From Mastigias papua (taxonomy: Eukaryota > Cnidaria > Scyphozoa > Rhizostomeae > Mastigiidae), in assembly GCA_964019165.1 (NCBI GenBank), contig OZ025278.1, positions 5,654,517 to 5,718,516 of the forward strand: 64,000 bases of DNA, in the 5' to 3' direction. The notes beneath the pieces are model-generated. The model was not told where the DNA came from, made no database searches, and saw nothing but the letters and a program-made list of their open reading frames with translations. Each line of letters begins with the position of its first letter. Position 1 is the first letter of the stretch. Positions 9,051 to 19,190 of this stretch are shown piece by piece. Position numbers and translations under genes: made by a program.

Positions 9051-12011
9051 TCATGTCATATGCACAAAAGACTTTTTAAAGGAGGCAAGACTAGGGGCTA
9101 GCTTCGATTCTGTTAGTAGGCTGTTCCACATTTTCCCGCCATTGTAGGACAAACCTTTCTGCCCTTTAGAGGAAGTTTTCTTTGGCAGCTTAAGGTCTGT
9201 CGCAGTATTCCGTAGATTATACGAAGAATCAGACGAGTTGGCAACAAACATATTGTAAAGATATTGAGGAGCAACCCCATTTCTAGATTTATAGACAATA
9301 ATTTGCATTCCATATTGGATAAGGTCCTCAATCGTTTTCCAACCTAGGTCTTTGATCAAGGGTTTTCTAGGAGCGTCATAATTGCTGCCAGTTATTATCC
9401 TGGCTGCAAGATTTTGAAGCTTTTGTAGTTGCTGGATTTCAGCAAGGCCACAGACACCCCAGACTGCGTAAAAGTAGCGAAAATGTGGATCAACCAAGCC
9501 AGTGTAAAGGTTTCTAAGTAAATCTAATGGTAAAAAACTTTTGGCATACTTAATCAGCCCAAGAGATCGCGAAATCTTTTTTGAAACTTCTTGAATATGT
9601 TTTTTCCAATCTAAAGTACTGTCAATATGGACTCCAAGATACCTAATGGACTGAACACCGTCAAGATCTTTATCATGTATGTGCAGATTTAATTGCTCAG
9701 CTTGACTTTTCAAGACAGCAAGCTTCTGTTTAGTGGAAATTACCATTGACTGCGTTTTGGCCACATTCAGAGAAAGTTTGTTACCTCTCAACCGTTTATG
9801 GAGAGCTTTGAGATCCTGATTTAACACCCTGTTTAACTGACGCATACTATGATTTTGACAACTTAGGCTAGTATCATCTGCGTACATGTAGACGTTGTCG
9901 TTGTTAATGGTTTTAGGAAGATCATTGATGTAAAGTAAAAATAATAAAAGACCAAGACATGAGCCTTGGGGGACACCTATTCCTATATTTTGAACTTTGG
10001 AGCCTAATCCATTAACTCTTGTAAATTGGGAGCTATTAGAAAGGTATGATTTGAACCAAATTAGTTCGGAAGATCGAATAACGTAATGAGCCAGCTTTTG
10101 AATAAGGACTTGGTGATCAACTGTATCAAAAGGTTTTTTCAAATCCACGAATATAACTCCTATATATTTTCCTGCATCTAAGCTATTGTACCAATCGTCA
10201 GTGCATTTCAAAAGAGCAGTGGCTGTAGAATGAAGTGTTCTGAATCCAGATTGACTTGGGGCTAAGAGATCATTTGTATTTAAATGTTGATATAGTTGGT
10301 TATATACTAATCTTTCAAAGAGCCTTGAAACGACCGGGAGGACCGATATTGGCCTATAATTTTCTTTGGCATTTTTATCTTATTCTTTGAAAATAGGAAT
10401 AACTCTAGCAATTTTCCAAAGAGCAGGGAACTCACTATTCTCCAAGGACCTGTTACACATGCACGCCAATGATTTGATGATATAAGGCAAGGCAAGTTTA
10501 AGAAAGTAACTGGAGATATTGTCGTTTCCAAAGCCCTAGGATGTTTTTGTTTTATCGATAGCATCCCTGATATGTTGCTCGGAAATCTTTGTAAATTTCA
10601 TGGTTTTATTATCTTCATTTATCATATAGTCACCAACTAAAAGGGGGTTCGGAGATTGGTCAATTTCATCAGCTAACTCTTGACCAATTGTGCAAAAGTA
10701 ATCATTCATGGTGTTCGAGATCTCCTTTTTCTCATGGACTTGAATGTCTCCTTCTGTAAGGGATGTGATGTTAGTTGACTTGTAGCGCTTATTGAGAACT
10801 GCGTTAGTTGCTTTCCAAGTTTCTTTCATATCACCTTTACACTCGCTAATCTTGCGCGCAAAATACTGTTGTTTTAGCTTGATAATAAGGCCGTTTACCC
10901 TATTACTAATTACTTTATAGCTGCACATCATGGTTGGAGATTTGTGTTTTACGGCAGCTTTTTCAGCCTATCTCTTGATATCATCAAGGATTTAAGCTCC
11001 CCTGTAATCCATGGAGAATGTTTATCCGAAATTCTCATTTCTCTCATGGGAGCATGCTTTTCAATAATGGCTGAAAATATGGGTGACCATTCTCTAATCA
11101 TATCATTAGTAGCACCAAAATTATTTACAACTGTCTCCCAGCAGATACATGCTACATCGGCTAAGAATGCCTCTTGATTACAGTTTTTCATATTTCTGGT
11201 AATGATCATCCTATGGCCGCCACCTACCGCACCGTTCAGTTTTCGTTTGCAAAAGACCATGTAGTGGTCGCTCAGTGCTACTTTGTGTACCCCAGAATCT
11301 AAGATGTTGTCCGTACAAGTCGTAGTGATGTGGTCAATAAGTGTTGATGTTGTTAGTGTCACCCTAGTTGGTTCTGTAATTATCTGTTTAAGACTGAATA
11401 GCTGGTACTGATTAAGTAGATGCTTTGCATTGCTATCTGACGAAATTCTTCCACATTCTTGAGATAGATCACAGCTTATGTCACCCATAAGTATTATTTC
11501 CTTATTCTCTTTATCGAGATACGAAAGAACTCTTTCAAATTTTTGAACGGTGCAAACCGGATCGTTTGGGGGCCTATACCAGGCAAAAAATAGAAAAGGT
11601 TTGCATTTTAGTGGTTGACTTTCAATTCAGAGTAGCTCAATACTTTCATCAGGGATATCATTCCTGATTTGAAACTTTAGAGTATCTCTGACATATATAG
11701 AAACCCCCCCCATCAATACTTGATCTATCAAGGCCCAACTGCTTATATCCAGTAATTTCAGTTAACTGCTTTTCGATTGAATGATCAAGCTTAGTCTCAT
11801 TTAATGCTAATATATCAATTCCCATAATTTTTACTAAACAGTTGATTTCATCTAAGTGACGTCTTAGCCCATTAACATTCAGGGACGCCATCAATAAACC
11901 CTTTTTCGATTTAGCCCTAAGATTAAAGTCATTGTTGGTTGTGCGACCTGGGGAATTAGGATTTAAAATACTAGCATGAACCTGCACTCCTCTAGGGTGT
12001 ATATCACCCAC
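9051..12011 (-). pseudogene. LINE-A ORF2: AP endonuclease plus reverse transcriptase, broken
   Basis: The frame opens just upstream of the ORF1 stop (overlap of a few bases), with the first useful Met at MASLNVNGLRRH. Endonuclease pieces: 12011-11658 (LALNETKLD) and 11488-10949 (MGDISCDLS; LSDHYMVF). Linker and RT pieces: 10931-10536, 10564-10307 and 10211-9051. RT motifs are VDLKKPFDTVDH (A), GVPQGSCLGLLLFLLYINDL (B) and YMYADDTS (C), followed by the thumb region LGVHIDSTLDWKKHI and a C-terminal FRYFYAVWGVCG stretch. The breaks at about 11.5-11.66, 10.94, 10.55 and 10.2-10.3 kb are stops or frame changes, so no full protein is made from this copy. Confidence 0.88.
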
Positions 12012-13122
12012 TAATCAGGTGAGTATTTAAGTTGCCTGCAAATAGACGGTATCCCTCTGGGGTTAGATGCATGCCCCATTGATCGATGTGTTTAAAGGCA
12101 ATGTTTGAATTGTTCACAAAGTCCCATCCATTTGAAAAGCAAAAACGCTCCAACGCAGCATTCGTCTCGACAATATGAAGATTTTTAGGTGTCTCATACT
12201 TTTGAAGGAAAATTGAGGATACAGCTATCCGAACATTAGGGTTGATTTCTCTAAGTCTTCTACATGCCAGGGAGATGATGTTAACCATTTTATCCTTCTC
12301 CAAATTTATGCTTATGTCGTTGCTGCCAACATGGATAATAACCTCTTCAACTTTAGGTAGGTCACTATTAATTATCCCTTTGTGTTTCGAAATTAACTGG
12401 TTGCTTTGAAGTCCTCCAATACCTTTTGCATCGAAACAGTGAGAAAGTAAGTTTGACTCAGCATCACGACGAACATGTGAGTCCCCAAGAAAGAGAACCC
12501 TCTTTGAAGTACCGGCTTTACGATTTTCATCAAAAAGTTTGTCATCTTGCTTCGGTTCATCTTTCCTGATGGTACTGCAGATGTCATTGCGTTGATGATG
12601 AACTTGGGAACTATTGGAGAAATCTGAGCTGAACCTACTATTTCTGCTGTTGCTTTTGCTTTTCCGATTTTTATTCCATTCATGTTCCTCTCCTTGATTG
12701 TAGGCCCTTTTCTCAAAATTACTGTATTTGTTGATATTGCAGTTGCGCTTCTTACTTTTTATGTTATTATTATTTGGCTTCTTGTAATGTTGCATTTCAC
12801 TGCGATTTTCTTTTGCTGTTTTACAATATGTTTTGGTGTTTAATTCAGACGTGTACTTAAGGAATCGTTGATGCATGCAAACCTGGATTTCTTTCCACTG
12901 AGTGGCTAGATCTTGCTGTATTTTCTCTTTTTTGATATTTGATTGAGGAAGTTGTTTGTCCTCATTAATTTCAGTGCTCTTTGAAGCTTTTTGCATTGTA
13001 GCTTGCAGGGGCTGTATTTTCTCGATGCTTGTTGGTTTTGATGGAAAATGAGGGAATCCCCCATGATTTGAAGCTCTTTGCTTTTCCATCTCTACGTTGA
13101 GTGTCATCATATTTTCGTTCAT
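12004..13122 (-). CDS. LINE-A ORF1 C-terminal part with SGNH/GDSL esterase domain
   Basis: A 372-codon open frame. Residues 1-200 are polar, basic and low-complexity (KSKKRN, NKNRKSKSNSRNSR), as expected of an RNA-binding ORF1 region. Residues 208-372 form an SGNH hydrolase: block I RVLFLGDSHVRRD (Ser215 nucleophile), block III IIHVGSNDI (Asn near 268), and block V WGMHLTPEGYRLFAGNL (His352). CR1-like LINEs are known to encode such an esterase in ORF1; its role in retrotransposition is not settled. The stop overlaps the beginning of ORF2 in another frame. The upstream part of ORF1 lies in a different frame (see 13126-13552), so this ORF is a fragment. Confidence 0.88.
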   Translation of the reverse strand: MNENMMTLNVEMEKQRASNHGGFPHFPSKPTSIEKIQPLQATMQKASKSTEINEDKQLPQSNIKKEKIQQDLATQWKEIQVCMHQRFLKYTSELNTKTYCKTAKENRSEMQHYKKPNNNNIKSKKRNCNINKYSNFEKRAYNQGEEHEWNKNRKSKSNSRNSRFSSDFSNSSQVHHQRNDICSTIRKDEPKQDDKLFDENRKAGTSKRVLFLGDSHVRRDAESNLLSHCFDAKGIGGLQSNQLISKHKGIINSDLPKVEEVIIHVGSNDISINLEKDKMVNIISLACRRLREINPNVRIAVSSIFLQKYETPKNLHIVETNAALERFCFSNGWDFVNNSNIAFKHIDQWGMHLTPEGYRLFAGNLNTHLISG

Positions 13123-13125
13123 TAG

Positions 13126-13552
13126 ACTAGCACTTTTTTGAGATGTTGTCGGATAGTTTCTCTATGATGTTGAGGAATGACTTTTCCTCTGGTACAATTT
13201 CGCGTGGCGTGAGCAGAGATTGTTGAGATTGCTCTTTTGTTGGTGTTTTCACTTTGTCCAAAAAGCTAAGAAACGAGTTGCTGTGCTGATCCCCATCTTC
13301 ACTGGTTGATTCAGCAATATTATTATTAGATTCATCTTTAACAAAGAGTGAAGTAAAGCCAGCTGATGTTGGTTTGTCAACGATAGAGCCACTATTCAGA
13401 AGGAAGAACAGCGACTTTCGGCCATCCTCATTGCTTAGACCATGGTACTTCAGAGCGTGGGAGACTACAGAATCATGATCTGGGCGCCTTTTTTATGCTC
13501 TTAGTTCTTCAATTGATTTCAATATCAACACGTTACTGCTACAATTAGCCAT
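13126..13552 (-). pseudogene. LINE-A ORF1 N-terminal part: probable SAMD1-like winged helix, broken
   Basis: The frame starts with an ATG at 13552 (MANCSSNVLILKSIEELRA), meets a TAA, then continues KRRPDHDSVVSHALKYHGLS, a Leu-rich segment ending NSGSIVDK, and AGFTSLFV. Reading through the stop gives one pattern: 'IL.aI..LR.RK.RPD...I......HG.......L..L...G.I......G..S'. This matches, from memory, the winged-helix domain shared by SAMD1 and the N-terminus of KAT6A/B, which in SAMD1 binds unmethylated CpG DNA. About 60 residues of acidic/polar linker follow until a frame change near 13126 links it to the esterase ORF. Contiguity argues it is ORF1 of the LINE rather than a host gene. The domain assignment is inference. 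Confidence 0.55.
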
Positions 13553-13560
13553 TGGTGATT

Positions 13561-14027
13561 GATGATAAATATAATGCAACTTATACTCAGATCAAATGGA
13601 TCAAAGTACTCTCGCGTAGATTCCATATCCGTTCTCTTTAACGTAAGCATATTTGCTACTATTATTTATCTCGGCAATTTCAAATTTTGCAGTATTTGAT
13701 GCATAAAGATTATAAAAGGTTTCTGTATGACCACTGTGACTCTGTCTTGTTTCGCTGTCATGTTATTACGCCAGTCTAAAATTATCACTGCGCATAAAAG
13801 TGTATTTCCATACAACTGCAGTTTCCTCTCGAGCAAAATTGATCTTGAGCTTGTTGCTCTCGTGAGAGCATTGATGATTCCCCGTTAGTGGTATTGCATT
13901 TGGTTAACATTGCTTCGTTGTTCGAGGGGCTATTTAGGAATACAGGGGGTACCGTGGCCGATTTGGCTAGCATTTCTCTCAACCTTCTTAAAGTTAAGAA
14001 TGGAAGCAAGACATATATAATATAATA
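13561..14027. other. Unassigned spacer between LINE-A and a LINE fragment
   Basis: About 470 bp without recognisable coding. A 74-codon minus-strand ORF (13785-14009) has no known domain. It could be the 5' UTR of LINE-A, since ORF1 begins at 13552, or flanking sequence. Confidence 0.35.
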
Positions 14028-14475
14028 ATAATAATTTTTTTATTTAAGTTTGGCTCTAATTACTAGCTCACGTGCTAATTTTTGCCAACCGAAGCTTAAA
14101 TACAAGATGCTATAATAAATTAAATCTAAATTACAAACGAGGTGATACTATTAGGGAATATAACTATAAAAACCCTAAATTACCTATATACAATCTGCAC
14201 AATTTACAACTGCAATCAAAATCGTAGCATTGAATTTTTCTTTTGAAGTTGCTAAGTGTCTGGGACTCTTTTATAGAAGGTGGCATAGCATGCAATATCC
14301 TAGATCCAAGAAAACATGCACTTTCAATACCATACCCTGTTGTTTTTAGTTTCGGTGCAACACTATTTCTGCAGCTACGAAGGTGGTAAGGTACATCTTT
14401 CTGAACGAAAATTTGTGTCATGAAACTAGGATTGAGATTTCTTTGAGTTTTAAAGATTTCGGTAGCAAGCAACTT
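14028..14475 (-). mobile_element. CR1-like LINE 3' fragment (LINE-B)
   Basis: The minus-strand ORF 14472-14164 encodes the typical C-terminus of a CR1/Jockey-like reverse transcriptase: LATEIFKTQRNLNPSFM, then VPYHLRSCRNS, YGIESACFLGSRILHAMPP, and a Cys-bearing end (CSCKLCRLYIGNLGFL). The 3' side ends in an (ATT)n tail around 14028-14038. The fragment is 5'-truncated at 14475, where a plus-strand LINE fragment begins directly. Confidence 0.75.
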
Positions 14476-15858
14476 TAGAGACGGTAAAATTGTGGGCTTG
14501 GCAATGGAAAATGCATTTTAATGCTGAAAAAACTGAGGAAGTCATTTTCTCTTGTAAAAGGTTCAAACCCAACCACCCACCTTTACTATTAGGAAATGAT
14601 CAAGTCGCGCAAAAAATGGAACATAAGCATCTAGGAGTGATACTTGAATCCAAATTAGATTTTCAAAGTCACATCAGGCAGGCAATTTTGAAAGCTAGGA
14701 GAGGCATTGGTATGATAAGATACCTATCGAAATACATATCCAGAAATGTGCTTGATCAGGTCTATAAGCTTTACGTGAGGCCTCATTTAGATTATGGTGA
14801 CATAATATATCATCGATACGATCCTGAAATGCAATCTCATTTTACAAGAACACTTGAGCAAACACAATATTCAGAAGCTCTTGCTGTGACTGGTGCATGG
14901 AGAGGTACAAGTAGGCAGAGACTTTACAAAGAACTGGGTTGGGAAAGTCTTTATGATAGGAGATGGTATCGACGCTTGTGCCATTTCTTTGTCCTAAAGA
15001 AACAGCACTCACCTCAATATTTGGTCACTGAGATTCCAAATGAACGCCAGCTAACATATAATCTTAGAAATCCACGAGTTTATGACCAAAATATTGGACG
15101 GACCAATCGCTTTGCTAACACCTATTTTCAAAACACATTTATGGAATGGAATAAGCTTGACAATGACGTTAAACACGCCGTATCCATTGCCCAGTTTAAG
15201 AGCAAACTCCTTTCCACTGTAAGACCAGTGGGAAATTCTATATATAACATTCACGACATTATAGGTGTTAGGCATTTAACTAAGCTACGCTTGCAATTTA
15301 GCGCACTTAACGAGCACAAATTCAGGCATAATTTTGATTGTTTAAGCCCTGTTTGCATTTGTGGAAAAGAAAAAGAAGATAATGAACATTTTCTCCAGCA
15401 CAGCCCATTGTACGACATAATGCGTTGTGATCTCCTTGGTCAACTCTCGGAAATTCCTGGTCTAGACATTTCAAATTATAACTCAAAATCCTTATGCGCA
15501 CTGCTTCTTTATGGATCTCCATTGTTGAATATAATTGCCAACAGAATAATTATGGAAGCTACTATATCCTTTATTAAAGAAACAAAACGATTTGACTGAA
15601 TGCAGCTACCCCCATATTTAGTTTTTGTACTGTAAGTTCTTGTTATTTGTTTTTTTATTTCATCCTTTTGTCTCTTCGTTCGGCTTTTGTTTCTTGGTTA
15701 TTGTATTTTTCTTTTTTTTGTTTTGTTCCTTGTCTCTTTGTTCGCTAGGGTGACAAAGTTGTTAAATATATTGTAAGTGCCATTCACAGAGGGAACTCGA
15801 TGACCTTGTGTCTTTTCCCTCTATAGATGGCACCATATGAAGTTGTTGTTGTCTAGCC
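14476..15858 (+). mobile_element. LINE 3' fragment with 369-codon RT C-terminus (LINE-C)
   Basis: The plus-strand ORF 14490-15599 is open for 369 codons. It begins just after the RT catalytic motifs (WQWKMHFNAEKTEEVIF; HLGVILESKLDFQSHI), runs through the connection region (LYVRPHLDYGDIIYH), and ends with a C-terminal Cys/His cluster (CICGKEKEDNEHFLQH) after LRLQFSALNEHKFRHNF. That C-terminal motif is common in cnidarian LINE proteins known to me. The catalytic YADD region is missing (5' truncation at about 14475). A 3' UTR of about 250 bp ends near GAAGTTGTTGTTG (15840-15853), a short tandem tail. The ORF itself carries no stop, so the insertion is fairly young. Confidence 0.75.
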
Positions 15859-17124
15859 TTAATATTTTATTGCATATATAAATATATAAAAAAAAACAAA
15901 AAAACTTTAAATTTCTCTCGTGAATGGAAACCGATTCTGCTTTCTTCAATAAATCTTTGAAACTAGGACAACTTTCCTTGTATAAGATTCTTAAGGCTCT
16001 CTCGTGGATTTTGTTTATTTTCTTATGAACCGACCTGTCATGAAACATCCCGATAAGTGTACAATAGCTAAACTGGAACATAACAAAAGTATTCATCATA
16101 ATCCTTAACTTCTCAACATTCATGTAACTTGAAATACGTTCAAGTGCATGCAGCTTCTGTCCAGCTTTTTTACATATTGCATTAACATGACTCTTGAAAT
16201 CAAGGTTCTCATCCAAGGTTACCCTAAGAAGTTTTTCCTCTACTTATTCTGTTACCCTAGTCTCGCCAATATGTGCTGACACATCTGTGCCTTCCCCCCC
16301 GAAAATCAAAAGATGACATTTATCAGGGTTTAATTTCATACTATTATCGAAGAACCACTTAGAGATCCTTTGAGCATCATTTTAAAGGCTTATAACAATC
16401 TGTTTTAGCTTCTGATCACACACATAGATAGTTGTGTCATCTGCGTAATTGCAAATCTCAGTTTCTTCCACCAGAAAGAAAAGATCATTTAGAAATATAT
16501 TGAATAAGAGAGGTCCCAAAACAGAGCCTTGTGGTACACCCTTTACTGATTCCTGCCAAGAGCTGAATGTCCTATTAACCTTAACTCGCTGTTTCCTATT
16601 TGAAAGATAGTTATATATAAGTTTTATGGCTGATCTACTAAAACCATATGCTTCAAGCTTTGCTATGAGTAGTTTGTGATTCAGACAATCAAACGCCCTA
16701 GATAGGCCTATTAAAATTGCACCTGCAAACCCTTTCATATCTAGGGAGGATCTGCAATTTTCAACCAATCTCTAGGAGTGCATGTTGGGTGTTATAGCCT
16801 CTACAATACGCACAAAGATGGGGAGACAGAATATAATTAATATAGCAAATAATTTGACTGGACATTATTCGTTCATATATTTTTGATATAACCCGTAGAA
16901 CTGTTATAGCCTGTACTTCTTTTATGCAAAGGCATCAACATTCTTAAAAAGGGATGTTATGTCTCCTTTCTTTAATTCATTTGGAAAATTCCTTGTGTTT
17001 ACGCTTTCATTGACGATGAAATGTAATATTGGGCCATACAAATCAGATTGCTCAGTTAGAACTTTCACTGGAATGCTACCAAAATTTGACGTTTTTGTCA
17101 GATCTAAGTCTCTAAGCTGAGTTT

Positions 17125-18099
17125 CTATCTCCTCCAAGGAAACTTGTTGGAAAGAGAATTTATCTCTTTCTCGATTTTCTGCCTACTCAAATGTATGCTT
17201 GGATGGCTCTTATTCATGTCTATGGCAACATCTACAGGTTCAGACGATTTGTTTATCTTTATTAAATGCTTCTCTATCTCTGCAATGTCCAATTCAGCAG
17301 TGATATTAACAAAGTAATCCTTTATGATTTTGGCAATTTTCTCATCACCAGAGACCAGTTCATCATCCTCTAGTAGAGTGATATTGCCAGGGGTTTGAAA
17401 TTTGTCTGAAAAAAGAGGTTTCACCGTTTTCCAAAACTTTCGATTGTCAGAGATGTCTTTTACATCGAGATTTCCGTAGTAGTCTAGTTTTGGTTGTCGC
17501 AATATTTTTACACATTTATTTCGCTGTTTTTTGTAAGCATTCCATTTGTCTCGCGTCCTACATTTATTGTGTATGTTACGTAATATTATTCTTAGCATAA
17601 TTGCCTTCCTCAAAGCTTTGGTCATAAATGGGCCATCATTTGCTCGAACAGATTTCTTCTTTAGAGCAGCATGCTTATTAAGAACCTGCTCAATTTTAAC
17701 ATTACAATGGTCGAAGGTTGTTCTATTTCTATGACATTTACTTAGTTCTTCACGTAAATCACTCCTAAACACTGAAGGATAAAATTTGCTGTAGTCATGG
17801 TAATGTATTATTTTGGGACCCCTCTTTGTAAATCCACTATTTAAAACTATTGACACCATTAAATGAAAATCAAATATTCCAGTTTCAGTAGTTAATGTAT
17901 TGGAGAAACATCTACTTCTATTTGTTAGTATTAAGTCAATGGTTCTAGGATTCTCATCCGATTTAAAACACGTTGCTGCTTTGATTAAATTGTTTAGGCC
18001 ATAAGCATACAAGAAATTTTCGATTTCGTGGTCATTTTCCTCATTATTGAAATCCCCGAGAACTAAAACGTTTTCAAAAGTTTTACCTAAGTGATCCAT
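17125..18099 (-). pseudogene. LINE-D ORF2 fragment: endonuclease C-terminus and linker
   Basis: The longest open piece (324 codons) of LINE-D. It starts inside the endonuclease (VLVLGDFNNEEND with the conserved Asp and Asn; ATCFKSDENPRTIDLILTNR; ETGIFDFHLMV with the conserved Asp and His). It then covers the linker (NRKFWKTVKPLFSD) toward the RT. The same order and wording occur in the intact ORF2 at 25013-27871, which shows the families are close. The reading ends at a frame change where the RT begins. Confidence 0.8.
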
Positions 18100-18179
18100 A
18101 GCTCTTTTCAGCTCATGGTAGAGCCTACTTTCATCTTGTGATAGTGGGCGATAAATAACAATAAAGGATTTTACTATGT

Positions 18180-18450
18180 CAATAAAGGATTTTACTACTC
18201 TGCCTTAAAAGCTTGGAATGTTATCCCAGCTAATATTAGAGAGATTCAAACAAGAACTAAAAAAGAAGAACTAAAAGCGCAATTGACGAGCTGAGAATGC
18301 TGAGGACAAAACACTGAAACACGACCCTCTGGAAGAACAGTCCATTATATTTATTTTTTTTAATTTTATCATGGATATTACTAGCGTTGTATTAGGTTTT
18401 TAACTGAAGGGGTATCATGTATAAAAAATAATAATGATGACAATGATGAT
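18180..18450 (+). mobile_element. Nested LINE 3' fragment inside LINE-D
   Basis: On the plus strand, opposite to its host LINE, 18195-18290 reads YYSALKAWNVIPANIREIQTR, the usual final RT motif of CR1-like LINEs. An untranslated tail follows, ending in an A/T/G simple repeat (AATAATAATGATGACAATG, about 18427-18447). It separates the two halves of the LINE-D endonuclease. An imperfect direct repeat of CAATAAAGGATTTTACTA (about 18160-18197) lies at its left boundary. Confidence 0.55.
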
Positions 18451-18959
18451 ACCTAGAAGAGCACATTTCTTCTTAAGCAGATTTATTTCTGCAATGATAC
18501 ATTCCATATGTATATAAAATTCAAACTTCAATTCTCTAGATGGGACCCCTTCTCGTATGAAAACTAATATTCCTCCTCCATGTCGATTTCCATCATACCT
18601 CAAAGGAGGCTTAAACCCTTCCATAAAAAATTGACCAGGAAGGAATATGCTATCTAGTTTTGTCTCACTTATAACAAGGATATCGACATTTTTCGCAACT
18701 AGGAATTTCAAGGAGTCAAACTTGTTACGAACTGAGTTTATATTTAGGTCGGCAACTACTAGACCTTTCTCGTTGTTCTTCCGGAGCTTACCTAGTAGAT
18801 TTTGATCGTCCTTACTATTTTCCTAGAGTAAAGATCCATTCATGGATTGATCAAATTCAGATGTATTTTTTTGGATGTTTATGCCACACTCATTACTAAT
18901 ATTTTTATATAAACTAAATGGTATATCACACTTTTCAGTTTTGCATTCTAGATGCAAAT

Positions 18960-19190
18960 GCACGGTACGAGGTGCGGCCGCACGCTAGAATGTGCGGCCA
19001 CACAACTTAACCTTAAAATTTCTTAGGTGAGACTGGCGGCAAGACGTGCGGCCAAACGTTATAAGATGCCACCCCACGTTATAAAGTGCGGCCACATACA
19101 TACATACATACATACATACATACATACATACATACATACATACATACATACATACATACATACATACATACATACATACATACATACAGT
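18960..19190. repeat. GTGCGGCC repeats followed by (CATA)n microsatellite
   Basis: Four copies of a GTGCGGCC motif (at about 18972, 18992, 19043 and 19085; the first is GTGCGGCCGCAC, containing a NotI site) are followed by about 24 units of CATA at roughly 19092-19187. The CATA array is open in all forward frames because its length-4 unit has no stop, so it is fused to the gypsy frame downstream only by chance. Confidence 0.85.

Larger units (their letters stand above)
8770..13560 (-). mobile_element. CR1-like LINE, near full length, decayed (LINE-A)
   Basis: A minus-strand non-LTR retrotransposon of about 4.8 kb with ORF1 (13552 down to 12004) and ORF2 (12011 down to 9051). It ends in an A/T-rich tail: read on the minus strand, AAAGATTTTTTATAATAAT around 8805-8770. 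ORF1 carries a probable winged-helix domain and an SGNH esterase domain. ORF2 carries an endonuclease and a YADD reverse transcriptase. SGNH esterase ORF1 proteins are an established trait of CR1-like LINEs. Stops and frameshifts in both ORFs make this copy inactive. The LINE split by gypsy at 54441-61098 has a similar RT and probably belongs to the same family. Confidence 0.85.
15858..18950 (-). mobile_element. CR1-like LINE, decayed, interrupted (LINE-D)
   Basis: A minus-strand element with the endonuclease N-terminus near 18760-18415 (ADLNINSVRNKF; VISETKLD), an interruption at about 18180-18420, then endonuclease C-terminus and linker at 18099-17125 (LGDFNNEEND; GIFDFHLMVSIV). RT pieces are at 17137-16922, 16768-16382 and 16216-15905. 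RT motif A reads ILIGLSRAFDCLNH, so the first catalytic Asp is replaced by Gly. Motifs B (GVPQGSVLGPLLFN) and C (NYADDTTIY) are retained. Homology stops near HERNLK at about 15905. It resembles the better-preserved LINE at 24914-28241. There are several stops and frame changes, and no ORF1 is found. Confidence 0.8.

Noticed and set aside
12004..12872. Host lipase/esterase gene
   Set aside because: The SGNH domain is intact but directly abuts a LINE ORF2 with overlapping frames; esterase domains are typical of CR1-like ORF1.
18085..18420. Target-site duplication CAATAAAGGATTTTACTA for the nested LINE fragment
   Set aside because: Both copies lie on the same side of the fragment, so it is a local tandem duplication rather than a flanking duplication.
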